A stretch of DNA of 64,000 nucleotides from Gordonia sp. OPL2 (GTDB lineage Bacteria > Actinomycetota > Actinomycetes > Mycobacteriales > Mycobacteriaceae): the NCBI RefSeq assembly GCF_003797825.1, contig NZ_RKME01000014.1:62001-126000 (forward strand), given 5' to 3'. The notes beneath the pieces were generated by a model. The model had not been told where the DNA came from. It worked only from the letters and a program-made list of their open reading frames with translations, and did no database searches. Position numbers and translations under genes: made by a program. This document shows positions 1 to 7,200 of this stretch, piece after piece; positions within the stretch are counted from its first letter, which is position 1, and every line of letters begins with the position of its first letter.

Positions 1-293
1 AGCGGGAGGTCCGGCGTCGTGCCGAGATCACCCCCGGGCTCACCGCGGTCCGGTTCGGTGGCGAATCGGCCACCTACGGCGACCTCGCCGAGGCATTCAC
101 CGGATATGACACCGTCGCCGAGCGCAACGGACTGGGCATCGGGTCGTCGGTCGTCGCCTCGATCCTGCACTGTCTGCCCCGCATCGGGACGCTCGGTGAG
201 CCGGGCGCCGTGGCCGGCGCGACCGGACAGGTCGTCGACTGGCTCGCCCGGGACATCGACGACGGATACGAGCAGATCGGCATCGTCGGCTGA
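1..293 (+). CDS. Small protein resembling the start of an adenylation domain (5' end off window)
   Basis: The reading frame is open from base 3 to a TGA at 291-293 and enters from the left edge. The visible 96 residues start REVRRRAEITPG and align without gaps to the 102-residue protein at 37769-38077 (35 identities in 80 positions by hand count). Shared landmarks are RAEITP, LTAVRFG, TYG, the ER-x-GL segment, AS-x-LHC-x-P and WL-x-RD. The first half resembles the opening strand of NRPS adenylation domains (P..TAV.F....TY..L), but no A3 or later core motif follows, so it is not an enzyme. The same domain ends NRPS1 and begins NRPS2. It may be a stand-alone gene, like its paralogue, or the tail of a larger protein; the window does not decide. 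The function is unknown, and a docking or assembly role is inference. Confidence 0.7.
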   Translation, partial: REVRRRAEITPGLTAVRFGGESATYGDLAEAFTGYDTVAERNGLGIGSSVVASILHCLPRIGTLGEPGAVAGATGQVVDWLARDIDDGYEQIGIVG

Positions 294-311
294 GTGGGCC
301 GATGGCGTTCA

Positions 312-356
312 CGGTGGTTCGGCTCGCGGTGGTTCGGCTGGCGGTGGTCCGGCTCG
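312..356. repeat. Three tandem 15-bp repeats in an intergenic gap
   Basis: The unit CGGTGGTTCGGCTCG occurs three times in a row with one substitution in the second copy and one in the third. It lies between the stop of the small protein at 293 and the stop of the convergent permease gene at 399. No gene or clear terminator hairpin is visible here. The unit length is a multiple of three, but no supported gene reads through it. Confidence 0.8.
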
Positions 357-398
357 CGCGAATCCTTCGAGCCCGCGTGACCCGAGACGACCTGTGAC

Positions 399-1226
399 TC
401 AGCGGGCGGTCGCGGCCTTTCGATAGCCGCGCAGCGCCGGGTAGATGCACACCCCGATGATCACGATCGTCCAGATCGCGACTTTGATGGCGTCGTGACC
501 GGCGGGTTCTCCGGTCGCGAGAGAACGCATCGCCTCGATCGTCGGCGTCATCGGCTGGTTCTCCACCACCGGTTGCAGCCACTCCGGATAGGCGTCGATC
601 GGCGAGAAGCCGGAATTGAAGAACATCAGCACGCTCGAGACGAGCGACAGCAGCGGGACGAGGGGTGCCGACGGCTGCGCGCTGACCGCCAATGCCAGGA
701 CCAGGGTCGCGTAGGCGACGCCGAACATGAGCGAGACCCCGAAGATCCCGGCGACCGCGCCGACACCGCCGGTGATGTCGAAACCGATGGTCGTGCCGAC
801 CGCGATCAGCAGTGCGGTGACCACCACGATCCGGAAGACCTCACTGAGCAGGCGGGAGGTGAGGTCGGCGGCCCGGTTGATCGGCAGGACGTAGAGCCGC
901 GCGAGGAGGCCGGTGCTGCGTTCCTGATTGAGACGGATGCCGGCCGCCACCGACCCGAACATGGCGCTGACAAGAATGACCAGGGGGACCGTGCCGTACG
1001 TGCTGTCCTCGCCGGTGGCGCTGCCGATGGCGTCGCCGAGGACCACCTTGAACATGATCAGGGTGAGGATCGGCACGATGATGAGCTGGATGAAGGTGCC
1101 CTTGTCGCGCACCATCACCGAGATCTGGCGCCATGCGAGCACCCCGCTCTGCGCCGCCCAGGCCCGGACCGATCGCTCGGCGGGTCCGGATGCCGGGTCG
1201 GTACCGGTCACGGTCAGGCTGGTCAT
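399..1226 (-). CDS. ABC-2 type exporter permease, DrrB/DrrC-like
   Basis: A 275-residue integral membrane protein with about six hydrophobic segments, starting MTSLTVTGTDPASG. It resembles permeases of the daunorubicin-resistance (Drr) family, with an N-terminal amphipathic stretch, the region VSAMFGSVAAGIRLNQER and a conserved SGFSPIDAYPEWLQP loop before the last helix. It is the last gene of a three-gene minus-strand operon. Its ATG overlaps the stop of the preceding permease in an ATGA tetranucleotide (1223-1226), which suggests translational coupling. With its sister permease and the ATPase it probably forms an exporter. Because the operon is divergent from the NRPS1/NRPS2 operon, export of that peptide is the likely job, but this is inferred from position. 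Confidence 0.9.
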   Translation of the reverse strand: MTSLTVTGTDPASGPAERSVRAWAAQSGVLAWRQISVMVRDKGTFIQLIIVPILTLIMFKVVLGDAIGSATGEDSTYGTVPLVILVSAMFGSVAAGIRLNQERSTGLLARLYVLPINRAADLTSRLLSEVFRIVVVTALLIAVGTTIGFDITGGVGAVAGIFGVSLMFGVAYATLVLALAVSAQPSAPLVPLLSLVSSVLMFFNSGFSPIDAYPEWLQPVVENQPMTPTIEAMRSLATGEPAGHDAIKVAIWTIVIIGVCIYPALRGYRKAATAR

Positions 1227-2017
1227 CGGATCATCCTCCGCACACCGATGCCGGTGAGGACGATGCCGGCGACGGCCAGGCCGACGCACCACCAGATGGT
1301 CGGGGTCAGCACCTCGAGGGTCGCGGTACCGTCGCTGAGCGAACGCATCGAGGTGGCGAACTGCGAGATCGGCTGATTGCGGACGAACGGCTGAATCCAG
1401 TCGGGGAACTGACTCTCGGGCACGAATCCCGTCGACAGCATGCCCAGGATCAGGATCGGCAGCGACAGCGCCTGGCTGGTCGCCTCGGGGCTGTTCGACA
1501 GCAGGCCGATCGCGTCTGCGAGCACCGCGATCAGGATGCCGACCGCCATCACGACCGCGAACAACCCGACCGTGTCGAGCAGGCTGCCCTCCGGCCGCCA
1601 TCCCATCACCAGCGACGTGGCCGCCGCGCAGACGACCGAGATCGCCAGCAGCACCGCGTTGGTGCCGAGACGCGCGAGCGTGGGTATCGCGGCGGGCATC
1701 GGCATGGTGCGGAAGCGGGTGTTGATCCCCTTCGTGGTGTCGACGGCGGCGCGCATGGCCGCCGACGACGCGACGAAGCTGACCGATTGCAGCGAGATGA
1801 TCGGCATCAGGAACGCCGCGTAGTCCATCGACGGATCGGAGTCCATGATCGCTCGCAGCGGCAGATAGAAGCAGATCGCGAGCAGGATGGGCGCGACGAA
1901 CGCGAAGATGATCTCGCCGTTGCGGATCATCGCGGCGAGGCCGCGGCTCGTCAGGGTCCACCACTGGACCGACGCGCGCGTCCTCGGGCGGTCGACGGAG
2001 ACGGATTGCGTTGTCAC
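1223..2017 (-). CDS. ABC-2 type exporter permease, DrrB/DrrC-like (second subunit)
   Basis: A 264-residue membrane protein with about six transmembrane segments. The chosen start is GTG at 2017 because it overlaps the ATPase stop codon as GTGA (2014-2017); the open frame upstream of that point is antisense to nothing useful and only shadows the ATPase gene. The motif GFVPESQFPDWIQPFVRNQP near residue 200 matches the loop seen in the neighbouring permease and in Drr-type permeases generally. Two different permeases in one operon suggest a heterodimeric channel, as in DrrB plus DrrC systems. The right-hand NRPS locus has only one permease gene, so the two exporters are not built alike. Confidence 0.88.
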   Translation of the reverse strand: MTTQSVSVDRPRTRASVQWWTLTSRGLAAMIRNGEIIFAFVAPILLAICFYLPLRAIMDSDPSMDYAAFLMPIISLQSVSFVASSAAMRAAVDTTKGINTRFRTMPMPAAIPTLARLGTNAVLLAISVVCAAATSLVMGWRPEGSLLDTVGLFAVVMAVGILIAVLADAIGLLSNSPEATSQALSLPILILGMLSTGFVPESQFPDWIQPFVRNQPISQFATSMRSLSDGTATLEVLTPTIWWCVGLAVAGIVLTGIGVRRMIR

Positions 2018-3789
2018 GTCGTCGATTCCGGCCCGTCGGCGGCCGGTGCGGAGGTGGTGGCAGCGGTGTCGTCGACCCGCGGGGAGTCTGCCGTGGCGAC
2101 CTCGGCACGAGCCGGATCGGTCAGTGCGAGGAAGACCTCGTCGAGGCTGGGACGCCGGAGCGCCACGTCCGACAGGCGGATGCCCGCGGTCGTGGTGCGC
2201 TGCACGATCTCCACCAGGGTGTCGGCACCGTCGGGGGCGGGCACGGCGACCGATGTCGCGGTGTCCGCCTCGGGACGTTCCGCCGGTCCCTCGGCGATCA
2301 GGTCGTCCAGGCAGGCCGTCAGCCGTGTCAGGTCGTGCGGGTCGGCCGGGGTCACCTCGTAGTGCGACGCGCCGGTCGCGGCCTTGAGTTCGTCGGCGGT
2401 ACCCGAGGCGATCACCCGGCCGCGGTCGATGACCACGATGTGGTCGGACAGCGTGTCGGCCTCTTCGAGGTACTGGGTCGTGAGCAGGGTCGTCACGCCC
2501 TGATCGCGCAGTGATTCGACGAGATTCCACACCTCTTGGCGACTGCGCGGGTCGAGGCCGGTGGTGGGTTCGTCGAGGAACACGACCTCGGGTTGGGTGA
2601 CGAGGCCGCACGCGATGTCGATCCTCCGGCGCATACCGCCGGAGTACTCGCCGACCTTGCGTTTGCCGGCAGCGGTGAGGTCGAAGGACGTCAGCAGTTC
2701 GTCCGCGCGGGCCCGGGCCGTCGCCTTCGGCAGCCCCATCAGCCGTCCGAAGAGGATGAGGTTGTCCCGGCCGCTGAGCGCCTCATCCAGTGCGGCGAAC
2801 TGACCGGTCAGCATGATGGACCGGCGGACGCCTGCTGCATCGGACGCGACGTCGTGACCGGCGACGAGCGCTGTGCCGCCGTCGGGTTTGAGCAGCGTGC
2901 AGAGCATGTTGACCGTGGTGGTCTTGCCGGCGCCGTTCGGGCCGAGCAGGGCGAGGATCGACCCTTTGGCGACCGAGAAGCTCACACTGTGGACCGCGAC
3001 GTGCTCACCGAACCGCTTCTGCAGGTCGACGGCCTGGATGGCGTACTCGGGGCCGGAGCCGTCCGAGCCGGGCACGTCGGCGGGGACGTCCTCGGCCCGA
3101 TCGGGGGGCGTGTCGTCGGTGGCGGCGGCGGTCCCGGCGACGGTGTCGTCGGTTGCCCGCGATCGGTCGTCGACGACGGTGTCCGAATCGGTGAGCGCGC
3201 CGGTGACGGCGTCGGGTTCGGGAGTCATCTGCGCCGCGCGTGTCCTCGGGTCCGCGAGCGGGGCCCTCGGGCCGTGACCTGCATCGATGCCGCTGTCGGG
3301 GGACACGATCTGCCATCCGGTGGCCACGCTGGTGGGCGACGCCGGGCCGCCTTCGGGTACGGTCGGCAGAGGAATTGTGGGTGCATCGTCACCCGGCACG
3401 GCCGCATGTCGGGGTCGAGCCGGTCGGTCGACGCCCGCATTCTCGGTGGAATCTCTGTTGTGGTCGCGGGCACCGGCATCGTCGGGGCCGATCCGGTCAG
3501 GAGCGGGGTCGGGCGCGGCCTCGGAGTGACGGGCGGAAAACCGCGAGGGATCGACAGGAAGGTCGCCGGAGGTGAGCACATCCGGAACTGATGCCGACAG
3601 TGCGCTGTCGGCCGGTCCGCCGTGGGCCGGGCGCCGCGACGGCTGCGTGTCGGCGCGACGGCCGGTGGTCGACGCCGGGGTGGATGCGTTCGACCGGAAC
3701 GTCGTCGTGGGTGCAGTCGTCCCGGATGCAGTCGAATCTCGTGCAGTCGTATCGCGTGCAGCGGTCGTCTCACGGGACTGCTCGGCCAT
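2014..3789 (-). CDS. ABC exporter ATPase (DrrA-like) with a long disordered N-terminal extension
   Basis: 591 residues. The ATPase domain starts near residue 248 (EYAIQAVDLQKRFGE) and has Walker [10 protein letters not shown] near 283, signature YSGGM near 382 and Walker [13 protein letters not shown] near 401, then the C-terminal region typical of DrrA-type subunits. Residues 1-247 are low complexity, rich in Thr, Asp, Ala, Pro and Arg, and match nothing I recognise; family members are usually about 310-350 residues. The extension appears real because ATG 3789 has an AGGAG Shine-Dalgarno six bases upstream. First gene of the exporter operon, coupled to the permeases by 4-base overlaps. It energises export, probably of the NRPS1/2 product (inferred). 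A shorter protein from an internal start cannot be excluded. Confidence 0.88.
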   Translation of the reverse strand: MAEQSRETTAARDTTARDSTASGTTAPTTTFRSNASTPASTTGRRADTQPSRRPAHGGPADSALSASVPDVLTSGDLPVDPSRFSARHSEAAPDPAPDRIGPDDAGARDHNRDSTENAGVDRPARPRHAAVPGDDAPTIPLPTVPEGGPASPTSVATGWQIVSPDSGIDAGHGPRAPLADPRTRAAQMTPEPDAVTGALTDSDTVVDDRSRATDDTVAGTAAATDDTPPDRAEDVPADVPGSDGSGPEYAIQAVDLQKRFGEHVAVHSVSFSVAKGSILALLGPNGAGKTTTVNMLCTLLKPDGGTALVAGHDVASDAAGVRRSIMLTGQFAALDEALSGRDNLILFGRLMGLPKATARARADELLTSFDLTAAGKRKVGEYSGGMRRRIDIACGLVTQPEVVFLDEPTTGLDPRSRQEVWNLVESLRDQGVTTLLTTQYLEEADTLSDHIVVIDRGRVIASGTADELKAATGASHYEVTPADPHDLTRLTACLDDLIAEGPAERPEADTATSVAVPAPDGADTLVEIVQRTTTAGIRLSDVALRRPSLDEVFLALTDPARAEVATADSPRVDDTAATTSAPAADGPESTT

Positions 3790-3795
3790 CAACTA

Positions 3796-3800
3796 CTCCT
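3796..3800 (-). promoter_or_regulatory. Shine-Dalgarno that fixes the long ATPase start
   Basis: On the minus strand this reads AGGAG inside GAGAGGAG, six bases before ATG 3789. A strong, well-spaced site here supports translation of the unusual N-terminal extension of the ATPase rather than a start near its ATP-binding domain. Confidence 0.65.
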
Positions 3801-4009
3801 CTCGGGCCACCTCGGTTGCCGGAGCACACGGCCGGACGATCAAGACACGCGTACCTGGGCACCGGCGACGTACGGCCTGGCGTCACACCTCGGACTGGGG
3901 GAGAGCGTCCGTGTGGGCCAGGGTACCGAAATCATCGCCGATGTCCTCGCAGGACTGTCGTCGGAGGACACGAAATCATTACGACTGCGATCACAGTGTT
4001 CATACGTTT

Positions 4010-4033
4010 GGTCGACTCGGTCGACCGATCGGT
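4010..4033. promoter_or_regulatory. Overlapping palindromes in the divergent exporter/NRPS control region
   Basis: Two dyads overlap: GGTCGAC-TCG-GTCGACC (4010-4026, perfect 7-bp arms) and the perfect 10-bp palindrome ACCGATCGGT (4024-4033). They lie in the 490-bp gap (3790-4279) between the exporter operon and NRPS1, 221 bp from the first and about 250 bp from the second. The arrangement suits a dimeric repressor or activator controlling both transcripts, but no regulator gene is next to it. The rest of the gap shows only a weak minus-10-like GATAAT at 4154-4159 and the possible short leader frame listed separately. Confidence 0.4.
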
Positions 4034-4157
4034 AACGAACCGGGTGGCAGGATCGAATTCCTATCGTGAGCCAGTCCGTGATCAGCGATTTGCGTGGTCA
4101 CTGAGGCGCACTGCCATTCAATCGAATCATGGTGAAGTTCGTTGTGGAAGGTGGATA

Positions 4158-4262
4158 ATGACGCACACTGTTGCGAGGGAACAGCCTTCCCCCGGAACAG
4201 ACAGCCCAACACGGTTCCGGTGTCGGTCGAACCGACCGATGCCTGATCGGGCTGGCCGATGA
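4158..4262 (+). CDS. Possible 34-residue leader peptide upstream of NRPS1
   Basis: The frame MTHTVAREQPSPGT... starts at ATG 4158 behind a good Shine-Dalgarno-like GGAAGGTGG and ends with TGA 4260-4262, which overlaps an in-frame NRPS1 ATG at 4259 as ATGA. That layout would allow translational coupling into NRPS1. Against it, third-position GC is clearly lower than in the real genes and the peptide resembles nothing I know. It may be a leader, a remnant or chance. Confidence 0.3.
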   Translation: MTHTVAREQPSPGTDSPTRFRCRSNRPMPDRAGR

Positions 4263-4279
4263 CCTGGAAGAGAGAGGCA

Positions 4280-7200
4280 ATGGGGTCAGTCGACAACTTC
4301 CACGACGGCACTGAGTCCGAGCTCGTACCTTTGGAGCTCACCGCTGCGCAGCGGGGTATGTGGTTCGCGGAGAATCTGTCGGCAGACTACTCCGTCACCG
4401 TTGCGCAATATCTCGATATCCGGGATCAGGATCGCCGATTGGATCGCGAGTTGTTTCGGCGCGCCGTCGTCGACAACGGCCGTGCGCAGGAGTCCGCGTT
4501 CACCAGGATCGTCGAGGTCAACGGCATCCCGATGCAGGTCGTCGACCAATCTCTCGACAATGATCTCGAATATCGTGATTTCCGTGGTCATTCCGATCCG
4601 GCGGCCGCCGCGATGCAGTGGATGAATGACGATTATCAGCGGCAAATGGATCTGCGAACCGACAAACTCGTCGTTTCCACACTTCTCCAGATCGCCGATG
4701 ACCGCCATTTATGGTATGTGCGCGCCCACCATATTGCGCTCGACGGATATGCGGGATTGATGGCGGTTCAAGATGTCGTGAATCGATATAATGCCGCGGT
4801 CACCGGAACCGAATATTCTCCCAAGCCCGGCGCGTCATTGGCAGAACTCGTCGACGACGACAAGAAATACATCGAGGGCACCCGCCGCGTGTCGGACCGC
4901 GACTACTGGGTCGACCGCGTCCGCGACCTGCCCGAGCGGGTCACCCTGGCCGAGAGCTCGGTCGCCGCGGAGTTGTCCCCGCGCAACATCGTCGCGGGGT
5001 CCGAGTTGACCGCCACGCAGCAGGCCGACCTCGATCGCGTCGCCGCTGACCTCAACACCTCGGCCGCGGTCCTCCTCACCGCCGGGTTCTCCGCCTACCT
5101 CGCGCGGATGGCCGGCACCGACGACGTGGTCCTGAGCCTCCCCGTCACCGGCCGCGCGACCGCGAAGATCAAGCGGGCGAGCGGCATGCTCGCCAACATG
5201 CTGCCGGTGCGGGCGCGCGACATCTCGCATCTGTCGATGCGCACCCTCATCGATCAGGTCACCCTCGAGCTGACCGGCGCCCTGCGACACCAGCGGTACC
5301 GGTTCGAGGACATCCGCATCGACGCGGGACTGAACGACGCGAACACCGCCTCGTTCGGTCCGATCGTGAACCTCATGTTCTTCGACAAGCCCATCGAGAT
5401 GGCCGGGGCGAGTGTCGATTACCAGATCCTGACGTCCGGCATCCTCGAGGATCTGCGGCTCAACGTCTACCAGGCGAGCCCCGGGGCGCGTCTGGTCGTC
5501 GACTTCCACGGCAACCCGAATCTCTATGCCGAGGACGAGCTCCGCGGACACCTCGAGCGGTTCCTGATCTTCCTCGACCGACTGTTCGCCGACCTCGACG
5601 CGCTCGTCGGCGCCGTCGACCTGCTGCGCCCCGACGAGAGTGCCGCGCTGACCCGCCTCGGTGAGGGGCCGGCGCTGGCCGAACCCGTCACCGACACCCA
5701 TCTGCTCGCGGCCTTCGAGCGCACCGCGCGTGAGCATCCGGACGCGACGGCGGTCGTCTTCGAGGACCAGGTCTGGACCTATGCGCAGTTCGACCGGCTG
5801 CGACGCACGCTGGCCGATCACCTCGCGGACGCCGGGGCAGGCCGCGGCGACCACGTGGTGGTCGCGCTCGACCGTGGCGTCGCGCAGGTCGCCGCCATCT
5901 ACGCCGTCCTGACCGTCGGTGCGGCCTACGTCCCCGTCGACCCGGCGCAGCCCGACGAGCGGCGCGCGCTGATCGTCGACACGGTCTCGGCGCGCGTCGT
6001 GCTCGATGCGGCGCGTCTGGCGTCCATCGGTTTCGACGTCCGCGGTGGCGACACCGAACCCGGTGACCATGCGGTCGTCGGCGGCGGAACCGAGGCGGCG
6101 TACGTCCTGTTCACCTCCGGCTCGACCGGCACCCCCAAGGGTGTCCAGGTCGCCCACGGGGCGGTCCTCAACCGCCTCGCCTGGATGCAGGAGAACTATC
6201 CGCTGACCGCGGGGGATCGGGTGCTGTACAAGACCCCGTTCACCTTCGACGTGTCGGTCTGGGAACTGTTGTGGCCGTTGGCCCGTGGCGCGTCGATGGT
6301 CATCGCCCGGCCGGACGGCCACCGCGATCCCGAGTACCTGCTCGACCTGATCACCTCCTGGAAGGTCGACGTCGCGCACTTCGTGCCGTCGATGCTCGAC
6401 GTGTACACCGAGGTGCTCATCAACGACGGGCACCGGACCCTGCTCCCGCCCTCCGTGCGCCGCGTCTTCACCTCCGGTGAGGCGCTGCCGCGACTGCTGG
6501 CCGACCGGGTGCTCGGCGGGTCGTCGGCGGAGCTGGTCAACCTCTACGGCCCGACCGAGGCTGCCATCGACGTCACCGAGTACCGCGTCGTTCCCGGGGA
6601 CGGCCCGGTCCCGATCGGTCGGCCGGTCGCGAACACCGACGTGCTGATCCTCGATCCGCGGCTGCAGCCGGTACCCGTGGGAGTGGCCGGCGAGCTCTAT
6701 CTCGCCGGTTGTCAGCTCGCCGACGGGTACGTCGGGCGGGCCGATCTGAGCTCGGACCGGTTCGTCGCGAATCCGGCCGGAGGTCCGGGCGCTCGGATGT
6801 ACCGCACCGGCGACCTCGTGCGCTGGGCCGACGACGGTCAGATCCACTACCTCGGCCGCACCGACTTCCAGGTCAAGATCCGCGGACAACGGATCGAGCC
6901 CGGCGAGATCGAGGCCGTTCTCGACGGCATGCCCGGTGTCGACGCGACCGCCGTGGTCGCTCGCACCGATCTCGGCCCGGGGCCGGTCCTGGTCGCCTAC
7001 CTGCGCTCCGACGACGACTCCGTCAGCGAGGCCGCTGCACTGGCCTGGTGCCGACGGCACCTCCCGTCGCACATGGTCCCGTCGGCGGCGGTCCTGCTGG
7101 AGCAGTTCCCGATCAACGCGACCGGCAAGCTGGATCGCAAGCAGCTGCCGGCCCCGGAGTTGCGGCCCGTGGTGGGCTACGAGGCCCCACGCACCCCGGT

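Noticed and set aside
1223..2611. Longer version of the second permease starting at 2611
   Set aside because: The extra N-terminal part is an out-of-frame reading of the ATPase gene; the GTGA overlap at 2014-2017 marks the real start.
4129..4158. Nine-codon frame MVKFVVEGG upstream of NRPS1
   Set aside because: It has no Shine-Dalgarno and is too short for any supporting evidence.
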